From DASSBG01 sp965651365 (GTDB lineage Bacteria > Pseudomonadota > Gammaproteobacteria > Xanthomonadales > Rhodanobacteraceae): a DNA stretch of 21,419 nucleotides. Position 1 is the first letter of the stretch, and every line of letters begins with the position of its first letter. The stretch spans positions 1-21,419 of the forward strand of contig CBFGSA010000040.1 in assembly GCA_965651365.1 (NCBI GenBank). Direction: 5' to 3'. The notes under the pieces were generated by a model. The model was not told where the DNA came from, ran no database searches, and saw nothing but the letters and a program-made list of their open reading frames with translations. The translations under genes were made by a program, and so were the position numbers. This document shows, piece after piece, positions 8,270 through 14,871 of the stretch.

Positions 8270-9058
8270 ATGAGACTCGGCAAGAACCCCCAAGTCGCAT
8301 TGCTGTGGCTTGCAACGCTGCTGATGGCCGGATGCGGCCATGTCATTCGATCCACCGGTGATCAGCAGGTCGATATCATGCTGCGTGCCATGGGCCAGGC
8401 CTCGACCTGGGGCCATCCCGACGAGGCGGGCCAGTACGCCGGCATGGAGGCCTATTCCCAAGGCAACTATACCCAAGCGATGCGGCAGTTCCGCCGGGCG
8501 GCCCGCTATGCCGACAAGTTGTCGCAACTGGCGATCGGCCTGATGTATCTCAAGGGTCAAGGCGTCAAGGCGGATCCGGTCCTGGCGTTCGCCTGGGTTG
8601 CGATTGCCGCCGAGCGCAACTATCCACAGTTTCTCGCCACCCGCGATCGCATCTGGGCCGGGCTTGATGCGCAACAGCGCATCAGCGCCAGGTCGAAAGT
8701 CGATGAACTGTACGCCGAGTATGGCGACACGGTGGCCAAGCCACGCATGGCACGCGAACTGGACTACTGGCGGCGCCAGATCACCGGGTCCATGCTGGGT
8801 TTCGATTCGGGTGTGCACACGCTGAATGCTGCCTCCGGCAATTGCACCGGCGCACTGCTCGACAGTGGCGTGGCACTGCCTGGCTGCAATGTGAGCGTGT
8901 ATGCTGATTGGCGCATGAACCCGGATCTGTATTTCCGGGTCAAGGACGCGCAGTGGCGTGGCCAGGTCGTGGTCGGAAAGTTGCAGGATCTTGGGGATGG
9001 CAAGAACCCGGGTTCCGGCAACTCGTCAAAAACATCGAAATCGGACAATTCCCCATGA
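8270..9058 (+). CDS. Lipoprotein with Sel1-like (tetratricopeptide-type) repeats
   Basis: A 262-residue predicted lipoprotein. Residues 1-21 form a signal peptide ending in the lipobox LMAGC, so Cys22 would be lipidated. Residues ~60-125 contain one or two Sel1-like repeats (EAYSQGNYTQAMRQFRRAA, then LAIGLMYLKGQGV). The C-terminal third includes spaced cysteines (NCTGALLDSG, PGCNVSV) that could form a disulfide in the periplasm, and ends in a Ser/Lys-rich tail. The ATG at 8270 is preferred because an AAGG element lies 5 bp upstream; in-frame ATGs at 8243 and 8258 are alternatives that lengthen the signal peptide. Its stop overlaps the lptM start by 4 bp (ATGA), which links the two envelope lipoproteins. 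The specific role is unknown. Confidence 0.85.
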   Translation: MRLGKNPQVALLWLATLLMAGCGHVIRSTGDQQVDIMLRAMGQASTWGHPDEAGQYAGMEAYSQGNYTQAMRQFRRAARYADKLSQLAIGLMYLKGQGVKADPVLAFAWVAIAAERNYPQFLATRDRIWAGLDAQQRISARSKVDELYAEYGDTVAKPRMARELDYWRRQITGSMLGFDSGVHTLNAASGNCTGALLDSGVALPGCNVSVYADWRMNPDLYFRVKDAQWRGQVVVGKLQDLGDGKNPGSGNSSKTSKSDNSP

Positions 9059-9213
9059 AGCACAGGCGTGCAATCACAATGGCGATCTTGATGGGCCTGG
9101 CGCTGTGTGCCGCGCTGCTCGGCTGCGGCAACAAGGGCCCGCTGGTGCACCCCGCAAATGCCCCGGCCAGCAGTGCCAGCACGCCAGCGGCTGACGACAG
9201 CACGGACGACTGA
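9055..9213 (+). CDS. lptM: LPS translocon maturation chaperone LptM (YifL-type small lipoprotein)
   Basis: A 52-residue lipoprotein with signal peptide and lipobox ALLGC, directly followed by the family signature CGNKGPLVHP (pattern C-G-x-K-G-P-L-x-x-P). The remaining tail is Ala/Ser/Asp-rich and looks disordered. In Escherichia coli, LptM binds the outer-membrane LPS translocon LptD-LptE and promotes native disulfide formation in LptD. The position directly upstream of dapF is the same as in E. coli, which supports the call. The ATG at 9055 overlaps the preceding stop by 4 bp, and no separate Shine-Dalgarno is visible, so translation is probably coupled. The five-base gap to dapF implies co-transcription. 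Confidence 0.9.
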   Translation: MKHRRAITMAILMGLALCAALLGCGNKGPLVHPANAPASSASTPAADDSTDD

Positions 9214-9218
9214 AACCG

Positions 9219-10061
9219 ATGGCGCAGCGCCTGCCGTTCACCAAGATGCACGGTGCCGGCAACGACTTCGTGCTGCTGGATGCGCGCGCGGGCAAGCTCG
9301 TGCCCGATGCCGCGCAACTGCGTGCCATGGCCGATCGCCACCGTGGTGTGGGCTGCGATCAGATTCTGCTGGTCACTGACACGCGGCAGGCCGACTGCCT
9401 GGCCGGCTACCGCATTTTCAATGCCGATGGTTCGGCCTCCGAGCAATGCGGCAATGGCGCGCGCTGCATCGCGGCCTGGCTGCATCGCGATGGCGCGCTA
9501 CCGCTGGCAAGCCGGGTACGACTGGACAGTCCGGCCGGGCCAATTGGCGCCGAGGTGCTGGCGCCGCTGGATGTGCGCATCGACATGGGGCAACCGGACT
9601 TTTCGCCACAGGCCAGCGGTTTTGCTGCCGACGACAGCGGCCCGGAGCATGTGTTCGATGTTGATGGCCGGAAAGTGCATGCCCACGTGGTGTCGATGGG
9701 CAACCCGCACGCAGTCGTCGAAGTCGCCTCGCTGGACGATCCGGAGTTGACCGAGCTTGGCCCGGCCATCACCCGCCACCCGCAATTCGCGGCCGGCTGC
9801 AACGCCGGTTTCGTGCAGGTTCTGGATGCACAGCATGTCCGCCTGCGAGTGCACGAGCGCGGCGCCGGCTGGACGCTGGCCTGCGGCAGCGGTGCGTGCG
9901 CCGCCGCGGTGGCCATGATCGCCGGGGGGCGCTGCCAGAGCCCGCTCACGATCACGCTGCCCGGCGGCACGTTGGCCATCGAATGGTCCGGCCCCGGCGA
10001 CACGGTGCGCATGCGTGGCCCGGCGGCCTTCGTATTCGAGGGCGAATGGCCGTTATCATGA
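9219..10061 (+). CDS. dapF: Diaminopimelate epimerase
   Basis: A 280-residue enzyme that interconverts LL- and meso-diaminopimelate for lysine and peptidoglycan synthesis. Both catalytic cysteines are present: Cys77 in SEQCGNGARC and Cys222 in ACGSGAC, one in each of the two pseudo-symmetrical halves. The substrate-binding motifs FTKMHGAGNDF (residues 7-17), GNPHAV (161-166) and ERGAG (213-217) are intact. Length is normal. The ATG at 9219 places the conserved FTKMHG motif at residue 7, as usual. The gene belongs to a run with lptM upstream and the DUF484 and xerC genes downstream, the same order as in many gammaproteobacteria. Confidence 0.97.
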   Translation: MAQRLPFTKMHGAGNDFVLLDARAGKLVPDAAQLRAMADRHRGVGCDQILLVTDTRQADCLAGYRIFNADGSASEQCGNGARCIAAWLHRDGALPLASRVRLDSPAGPIGAEVLAPLDVRIDMGQPDFSPQASGFAADDSGPEHVFDVDGRKVHAHVVSMGNPHAVVEVASLDDPELTELGPAITRHPQFAAGCNAGFVQVLDAQHVRLRVHERGAGWTLACGSGACAAAVAMIAGGRCQSPLTITLPGGTLAIEWSGPGDTVRMRGPAAFVFEGEWPLS

Positions 10062-10094
10062 GCCATCCTTCGACATGACATACGGGGAGCACGC

Positions 10095-10778
10095 ATGGCC
10101 GAGATGAATTTGAAGGCGGGCCTGGACGCAATGCAGATCGCATCCTGGCTGCGCGAACGACCGACCTTTCTCAAGGACTTTCCCGATCTGGCGATGCAGC
10201 TGCAGGTGCCGCGCGAGCAGGGCCCGGCGGCCTCGCTGGCCGGCTACCAGCTTGAGGTGCTGCGCGAGAAGAACGCCGAGTTGCACCGGCGCCTGTCCGA
10301 GCTGACCCAGATCGCCAGCGAGAACGAACAACTCGTCGTGCGCGTGCACTCGATGACCCTGGCCCTGATGCGCGCGGCCACCCTGGAGCAGACCGTGCGC
10401 ACCGTGGTCGCCACCCTCAACGAGGATTTCCACACCGACCTGGTGCGGCTGGTGCTGTTCCGGCGCCATGAATCGCTGCCCAACGTCGACTGGCTGCTGA
10501 CGTCCGACGGCCCCGGCGACTGGCCGGCCTTCGCCGAGTTCCTGTCGCGGCGCGACCCTTTGTGCGGTCGCCTGGCCGATGACAAGCTCGAAGCCCTGTT
10601 TGCCGACCGCGCCGGCGAAGTCGCCTCGGCGGCGCTGATCCGGGTCGGTGACCTGGGCATGCTGGCCATGGGCAGCAAGGAGCTGAACCGCTTCCATCCC
10701 GGTATCGGCACCATCTTCCTGAAGCTGATCGGCGAGGCGGTGGCCACGGCGCTGAAGCGCTTCGACGAGGATGCCTGA
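10095..10778 (+). CDS. DUF484 family protein (GAF-like, YigA-type)
   Basis: A 227-residue protein of the DUF484 family, normally encoded between dapF and xerC. Residues ~10-30 carry the family start (IASWLRERPTFLKDFPDL), followed by a predicted coiled coil (~45-80, EVLREKNAELHRRLSEL) and a GAF-like domain (~90-220). The family's molecular function is not established; the fold resembles small-molecule or regulatory sensor domains. GGGGAG six bases upstream of the ATG at 10095 is a good ribosome-binding site. It is 33 bp downstream of dapF, and a nested inverted repeat separates it from xerC. Confidence 0.93.
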   Translation: MAEMNLKAGLDAMQIASWLRERPTFLKDFPDLAMQLQVPREQGPAASLAGYQLEVLREKNAELHRRLSELTQIASENEQLVVRVHSMTLALMRAATLEQTVRTVVATLNEDFHTDLVRLVLFRRHESLPNVDWLLTSDGPGDWPAFAEFLSRRDPLCGRLADDKLEALFADRAGEVASAALIRVGDLGMLAMGSKELNRFHPGIGTIFLKLIGEAVATALKRFDEDA

Positions 10779-10854
10779 GCCAGGAGTCTGGGCGGCAGAA
10801 ACTGTCCGGCCTGCAAAGCCCCACCGCCGGCCCATTTTTCTGCCGATTCCTGGC
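10779..10854. repeat. Nested inverted repeat between the DUF484 gene and xerC
   Basis: Three successive arm pairs are ordered as in one hairpin: GCCAGGA (10779-10785) with TCCTGGC (10848-10854), GGCAGAAA (10794-10801) with TTTCTGCC (10837-10844), and CCGGC (10806-10810) with GCCGG (10826-10830). All three pairs are perfect; the spacers are unequal. It begins at the first base after the DUF484 stop and ends 13 bp before the xerC start. It could be a transcript hairpin or a remnant of a small palindromic mobile repeat. Confidence 0.7.
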
Positions 10855-10867
10855 CCATGGAACCACT

Positions 10868-11821
10868 ATGAACCAGCGAATCGTCAAAAAACCGGACTCG
10901 ACGGTGGAGCTTTTCGGATCGAACGTTCCTGCCACCCAGACTCCAAACGACATCTCACGCTGGCTTGAACACTGCGCCAGCCAGCGGCGCCTGTCGCCGC
11001 ACACCGTGGCCGGTTATCGCCGCGATCTGGCGCGGCTGGAGGCCTGGATGGAGCAGCACGGAATCGGCGCGATCGGCGAGCTGTCGCCGGACTTGATGCG
11101 CAGTTTCATGGCCGACCAGCACCGTGGCGGCCTGTCGGCCAAAAGTCTGCAGCGGCTGCTGTCGGCCTGTCGCGGCCTGTTTGCCTGGCTGGCGCGCCAG
11201 GGTCATCTGGCCAGCGACCCGGCCGCCGGCGTGCGCGCGCCCAAGGTACGGCGCAAGCTGCCCGAAACCCTGGATGCCGACGAAGCGCGCCTGCTGGTCG
11301 AGCTGCGCGAGCAGGGTCCGTTGCTCACGCGCGACCGCGCCATGCTGGAGCTGTTCTATTCCTCGGGCCTGCGCCTGTCCGAGCTGGTTGGTCTGGACTG
11401 GGGCGAGCTGGATCTCGACGTCGGCGAGGTTCGCGTGACCGGCAAGGGCAGCAAGACCCGCGTGGTACCGGTCGGCGGCAAGGCGATCGAGGCGCTGCGC
11501 GCGCTGGCCGCCGAGCAGGGCAGCGGTGCCGGTGAACCGGTCTTTCGCGGTCGCCACGGCAAACACCTCAGCCCGCGTGCGGCACAACTGCGGGTCAAGC
11601 ACGCGGCCCGGGTCCAGAACCTGGCCAAGCGCGTCTACCCGCACCTGCTGCGCCATTCCTGCGCCAGCCACCTGCTGGAATCGTCCAGCGACCTGCGTGC
11701 CGTGCAGGAACTGCTCGGCCATGCCGACATCGGGACCACCGAGATCTACACGCATCTCGATTTCCAGCACCTGGCCAAGGTCTATGACGCCGCCCATCCG
11801 CGTGCCAAGCGCAAGTCCTGA
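10868..11821 (+). CDS. xerC: Site-specific tyrosine recombinase XerC
   Basis: A 317-residue tyrosine recombinase that, with XerD, resolves chromosome dimers at dif. All catalytic residues are visible: Arg169 in SGLRLSEL, Lys196 in KGSKTR, His259 and Arg262 in HLLRHS, His285 in LGHADIGTTEIYTH, and nucleophile Tyr294. The N-terminal core-binding domain spans about 28-115 (RRLSPHTVAGYRRDL). Compared with E. coli XerC there are about 20 extra N-terminal residues. The ATG at 10868 is used because no plausible later start precedes the conserved domain. A four-codon ORF (ATG at 10857, MEPL then TGA) overlaps this ATG. Position after dapF and DUF484 distinguishes it from XerD. A heptad array begins 6 bp after its stop. 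Confidence 0.96.
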   Translation: MNQRIVKKPDSTVELFGSNVPATQTPNDISRWLEHCASQRRLSPHTVAGYRRDLARLEAWMEQHGIGAIGELSPDLMRSFMADQHRGGLSAKSLQRLLSACRGLFAWLARQGHLASDPAAGVRAPKVRRKLPETLDADEARLLVELREQGPLLTRDRAMLELFYSSGLRLSELVGLDWGELDLDVGEVRVTGKGSKTRVVPVGGKAIEALRALAAEQGSGAGEPVFRGRHGKHLSPRAAQLRVKHAARVQNLAKRVYPHLLRHSCASHLLESSSDLRAVQELLGHADIGTTEIYTHLDFQHLAKVYDAAHPRAKRKS

Positions 11822-11826
11822 AGCCC

Positions 11827-11854
11827 GGGACTCGGGACTCGGGACTCGGGACTG
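11827..11854 (+). repeat. Heptad repeat array GGGACTC x4 after xerC
   Basis: Three perfect GGGACTC units and one GGGACTG, preceded by CC, starting 6 bp after the xerC stop. It differs by one base per unit from the GGGAATC arrays around hslU. No GAGTCCC right arm is present nearby. Confidence 0.9.
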
Positions 11855-11863
11855 CAAAATGGC

Positions 11864-11910
11864 GCCGCGCCACCGCACCCCTCTGCTCACAGGTGGTGTG
11901 GTGGCGCGGC
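11864..11910. terminator. Strong hairpin between xerC and the DUF3887 gene, possible terminator
   Basis: The 16-bp arms (11864-11879 and 11895-11910; left arm GCCGCGCCACCGCACC) pair at 15 of 16 positions around a 15-base loop. On the + strand it is followed by T-rich sequence (ttgcgatttattggttt) rather than a clean T-run. It sits between convergent genes, so transcription termination is plausible but not certain. Confidence 0.45.
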
Positions 11911-11945
11911 TTGCGATTTATTGGTTTGCGCCCCATCCCGGCCCT

Positions 11946-11961
11946 CCCCGCCGCCACGGGG
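11946..11961. repeat. Small REP-like GC-rich hairpin
   Basis: CCCCG (11946-11950) pairs with CGGGG (11957-11961) within a C-rich then G-rich stretch (ccctcccc ... ggggttggga). It resembles common intergenic palindromes of high-GC proteobacteria. It lies 37 bp from the 3' end of the DUF3887 gene. Confidence 0.4.
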
Positions 11962-11997
11962 TTGGGAGAGATGCGGCGAAGTCGATCCGGCTTTCGG

Positions 11998-12477
11998 TCA
12001 GGACTTGGACGCGGCCGGCATCGCGCCGATCCGCAGCGAGGCCACCTTGCCCTTGCTGCTGCAGACCACCTGTGCGCCCATGCGGGCCTTTTCGAACTTC
12101 AGCGGCAGCAACACCACTGTATAGCCCTGAATTTCCTGCCCCTGGTCGGCATGGCCGATCGACTGCGGCTCGCCGTTCTGCTTGACCAGCGACTTCCAGC
12201 CCGATTCGAGCTTGTCGGCCGGCAGCTTGGGCTTGAGCTTCTTGCTGAAGTTGTCGGTCGCACCGTGGAAGTCTTCGTCCTTCAACGAACCCATGAGCTT
12301 GCTGGCGATCTTGTCGCAGGCGGCAACTTGCGCATCGGAGGCCGGTTTGGGTGTAGGCCGCTGCATCTGCTGCGGCGCGGCCTGCGGCTGGGCCTGCTGC
12401 GGTGCGCTTTGCGCCGCCGCTGCCGCAGCGAAAGCCAGCAAGGCTGAGCTTGCGAAAATTGTCGTTGTCTTGATCAT
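11998..12477 (-). CDS. Exported DUF3887 domain protein
   Basis: A 159-residue predicted periplasmic protein. Residues 1-22 form a signal peptide (MIKTTTIFASSALLAFAAAA, with a cleavage site near AAAQ). A Gln/Pro/Ala-rich low-complexity linker covers residues 23-47 (QPQAAPQQMQRPTP). The rest matches the DUF3887 pattern, where a helix (ACDKIASKLMGSL) is followed by a compact alpha-beta domain ending in VVCSSKGKVASLRIG. The domain's function is unknown; it is found in exported proteins, sometimes next to hydrolases. The ATG at 12477 is chosen because the signal peptide begins there; the frame stays open upstream to 12633 but with no signal-like sequence. It lies opposite to both neighbours, xerC and hslV, and may be a single-gene transcript. 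Confidence 0.8.
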   Translation of the reverse strand: MIKTTTIFASSALLAFAAAAAAQSAPQQAQPQAAPQQMQRPTPKPASDAQVAACDKIASKLMGSLKDEDFHGATDNFSKKLKPKLPADKLESGWKSLVKQNGEPQSIGHADQGQEIQGYTVVLLPLKFEKARMGAQVVCSSKGKVASLRIGAMPAASKS

Positions 12478-12642
12478 GAAAATCCCGTTGCTTGGCGAAA
12501 GGGAGGCACGGCAAGCGGACGGCAAGATAAACGCACACCGGCTGCCATGCTCGCGCCGCATGCTGAGGGCCACCGAGGGGCGCGTCAAACCAGCCGACGC
12601 ACTCTGTTCAGCTTCACGGAGCGCGTATCGCACCGTTTTGTC

Positions 12643-12670
12643 CGCTCACCGCTCACCATTCACCGCTCAC
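12643..12670 (+). repeat. Heptad repeat array CGCTCAC x4 upstream of hslV
   Basis: Units cgctcac, cgctcac, cattcac and cgctcac, followed by GG, ending 68 bp before the hslV start. The third unit carries an A in the same place as the third unit at 3409-3415, so the two arrays look like dispersed copies of one element. No matching GTGAGCG left arm is seen in this intergenic space. Confidence 0.85.
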
Positions 12671-12679
12671 GGACCCACA

Positions 12680-12708
12680 CTTGGAAACCGGCACCTGCGC
12701 CCGCATGT
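12680..12708 (+). promoter_or_regulatory. Possible heat-shock (sigma-32-type) promoter of hslVU
   Basis: CTTGGAAA (12680-12687) and CCCGCATGT (12700-12708) resemble the sigma-32 elements CTTGAAA and CCCCATNT, each with one extra base, with 12 bp between them. They lie 31-59 bp before the hslV ATG. hslVU is a heat-shock operon in related bacteria. The match is imperfect, so confidence is low. Confidence 0.35.
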
Positions 12709-12738
12709 TGATCGCTCAGTCCCGGTGAAACCGACCCC

Positions 12739-13278
12739 ATGAGCGAAAGTTTTCACGCCACCACCATCGTTTCCGTGCGCCGCGACGGCAAGGTCGTGAT
12801 CGGCGGCGACGGCCAGGTCACGCTCGGCAACACGGTGATGAAGGCCAATGCGCGCAAGATCCGCCGTCTGGGCAAGGACGGCAAGATCCTGGCCGGATTT
12901 GCCGGCGCCACGGCTGATGCCTTCACCCTGTTCGAGCTGTTCGAGGAAAAGCTGGTGAAGCACGGCCACAACCTGACCCGTGCCGCGGTCGAACTGGCCA
13001 AGGAATGGCGTACCGACCGGCGTCTGGGCAAGCTGGAAGCGATGCTGGCCGTAGCCGACAAGGACACCTCGCTGATCATCACCGGCAACGGTGACGTGCT
13101 CGAGCCCGAACACGGACTGATCGCGATGGGCTCGGGCGGCCCCTATGCCCGCGCCGCCGCTCTGGCGCTATTGCAAAACTCCGAGCACGACGCGCGCACC
13201 ATTGTCGAAAAATCGCTGGCCATCGCCGGCGAGATCTGCATTTACACCAACGAAAACGTCAGTATCGAGGAGCTGTGA
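12739..13278 (+). CDS. hslV: ATP-dependent protease HslVU, peptidase subunit HslV (ClpQ)
   Basis: A 179-residue proteasome-like peptidase that forms a double hexameric ring with the HslU ATPase in the cytoplasm. The N-terminal nucleophile is expected at Thr8, in HATTIVSVRRDGKVVIGGDG, so a seven-residue propeptide (MSESFHA) must be removed; many gammaproteobacteria have only Met. GSGGPYA (positions ~132-138) and the C-terminal ICIYTNENVSIEEL are typical of the family. The ATG at 12739 is the only good start before the TT motif. hslU follows after 222 bp, which is unusually far for this pair; the space is filled by an inverted heptad-repeat element. Confidence 0.96.
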   Translation: MSESFHATTIVSVRRDGKVVIGGDGQVTLGNTVMKANARKIRRLGKDGKILAGFAGATADAFTLFELFEEKLVKHGHNLTRAAVELAKEWRTDRRLGKLEAMLAVADKDTSLIITGNGDVLEPEHGLIAMGSGGPYARAAALALLQNSEHDARTIVEKSLAIAGEICIYTNENVSIEEL

Positions 13279-13284
13279 AGAGCC

Positions 13285-13312
13285 GGGAATCGGGAATGGA
13301 GAATCGGGAATC
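13285..13312 (+). repeat. Left arm of hslV-hslU heptad inverted repeat (GGGAATC x4)
   Basis: Units gggaatc, gggaatg, gagaatc and gggaatc, preceded by CC, starting 7 bp after the hslV stop. It can pair with 13464-13491, matching 25 of 28 positions. Confidence 0.9.
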
Positions 13313-13429
13313 GCAAGAGCAACAGCACGCTTCTCGCACCCTCCGCTTGATGGCCCGATTCAGGCATTTCCGTTCCGGCATCCCGATTTCCGGTTTCCAG
13401 AACACTCCCTGATTACCGAACTTTCCATC

Positions 13430-13491
13430 GATTCCCGATTCCCGATTCCCGGCCTTTTCCACCCATTCCCGATTCCCAATTCCCGATTCCC
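13430..13491 (+). repeat. Right arm of hslV-hslU heptad inverted repeat (GATTCCC x3 and x4)
   Basis: Three perfect GATTCCC units (13430-13450, then GG) and four more (cattccc, gattccc, aattccc, gattccc at 13464-13491, then GG), separated by 13 bp. The array ends 9 bp before the hslU start and occupies the usual ribosome-binding-site region. Further decayed units seem to lie around 13354-13400. Confidence 0.9.
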
Positions 13492-13500
13492 GGCACCTAA

Positions 13501-14847
13501 ATGTCCGAACTCACTCCCCGCGAAATCGTCAACGAACTCGACCGCTACATCATCGGCCAGAACGACGCCAAGCGTGCCGTGGCCGTGGCCCTGCGCAGCC
13601 GCTGGCGGCGCATGCAGCTGGACGAGTCAATGCGCAAGGAAATCACGCCCAAGAACATTCTCATGATCGGTCCCACGGGCGTGGGCAAGACCGAAATTGC
13701 GCGCCGGCTGGCGACCCTGGCCAACGCGCCCTTCGTCAAGGTCGAGGCGACCAAGTTCACCGAGGTCGGCTATGTCGGCAAGGATGTCGAGGCGATCATC
13801 CGCGACTTGGCCGACGGCGCCTTCAAGCTGGCCCGCGACCAGGCCAAGGAGCGGGTCAGGAGCCAGGCCGAGGACCGCGCCGAGGAACGCATCCTCGATG
13901 CCCTGCTGCCGCGACGCCAGAGCGACAACGAGTGGAATCCGGCCTCGCCCGAGGCCAGCAGCAGCCACAGCGACACGCGCCAGAAGCTGCGCAAGCAGTT
14001 GCGCGAGGGCAAGCTGGACGAGCGCGAGATCGAACTGGACCTGGCCATGAACGTGGGCGTGGAGATCATGTCGCCACCGGGCATGGAGGAAATGGGCCAG
14101 CAGCTGCAGCAGATGTTCGCCAACCTCGGCGGCAACAAGACCCAGCACCGCACGCTGACCATCAAGGCCGCGCGCCCGGTGCTGATCGAGGAAGAGGCCG
14201 GCAAGCTGCTCAATGACGAGGAAGTGCGCTCGCAGGCCGTGGACATGTGCGAGCAGAACGGCATCGTGTTCATCGACGAGATCGACAAGGTGGCCCAGCG
14301 CAGCGACTACGCCGGCGGCCAGTCCGGGGTTAGCCGCGAAGGCGTGCAGCGCGATCTGCTGCCGCTGGTCGAGGGCTCGACCGTGTCCACCAAGTACGGC
14401 CCGATCAAGACCGACCACATGCTGTTCATCGCCTCGGGTGCCTTCTCGCTGGCCAAGCCGTCCGACCTCATTCCCGAGCTGCAGGGCCGGCTGCCGATCC
14501 GGGTCGAGCTTCGCGCGCTGAGCGAGGACGACTTCAAGCGTATCCTGCGCGAGCCGCACAATGCGCTGACCAAGCAATACGTGGCCCTGATGGGCACCGA
14601 AGGCGTGACCATCGAGTTTGCCGACGAGGGCATCGACCGTCTGGCCCAGGTCGCCTTCCAGGTCAACGCCAGCACCGAGAACATCGGCGCGCGCCGCCTG
14701 CACACCGTCATGGAACGGCTGCTGGAGACGATCTCCTTCGAAGCGGCAGACAAGTCCGGCGAAAAATACCACATCGACAGCGAATACGTCGACCAGCACC
14801 TCGGCCAACTGGTCCAGGACGAAGACCTCAGCCGCTACATCCTGTAA
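13501..14847 (+). CDS. hslU: ATP-dependent protease HslVU, ATPase subunit HslU (ClpY)
   Basis: A 448-residue AAA+ unfoldase that feeds substrates to HslV. Walker A is GPTGVGKT (57-64). The pore loop GYVGKD is at 90-95. The intermediate I-domain lies between about 110 and 245. Walker B is IVFIDEID (255-262). The sensor region ASGAFSLAKPSDLIPELQGRLP follows, and the C-terminal DLSRYIL is the tail that docks into HslV. Length and all motifs are normal. No Shine-Dalgarno is evident before the ATG at 13501, because the bases directly upstream are heptad repeat (cccggcaccta). Translation initiation may therefore be unusual or depend on the structure of the leader. Confidence 0.97.
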   Translation: MSELTPREIVNELDRYIIGQNDAKRAVAVALRSRWRRMQLDESMRKEITPKNILMIGPTGVGKTEIARRLATLANAPFVKVEATKFTEVGYVGKDVEAIIRDLADGAFKLARDQAKERVRSQAEDRAEERILDALLPRRQSDNEWNPASPEASSSHSDTRQKLRKQLREGKLDEREIELDLAMNVGVEIMSPPGMEEMGQQLQQMFANLGGNKTQHRTLTIKAARPVLIEEEAGKLLNDEEVRSQAVDMCEQNGIVFIDEIDKVAQRSDYAGGQSGVSREGVQRDLLPLVEGSTVSTKYGPIKTDHMLFIASGAFSLAKPSDLIPELQGRLPIRVELRALSEDDFKRILREPHNALTKQYVALMGTEGVTIEFADEGIDRLAQVAFQVNASTENIGARRLHTVMERLLETISFEAADKSGEKYHIDSEYVDQHLGQLVQDEDLSRYIL

Positions 14848-14871
14848 GGCCGGATGCGCTAGACTGGCGGC

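Noticed and set aside
13285..13491. Heptad arrays as a CRISPR array
   Set aside because: Units are 7 bp and contiguous with no unique spacers, and no cas genes are present.
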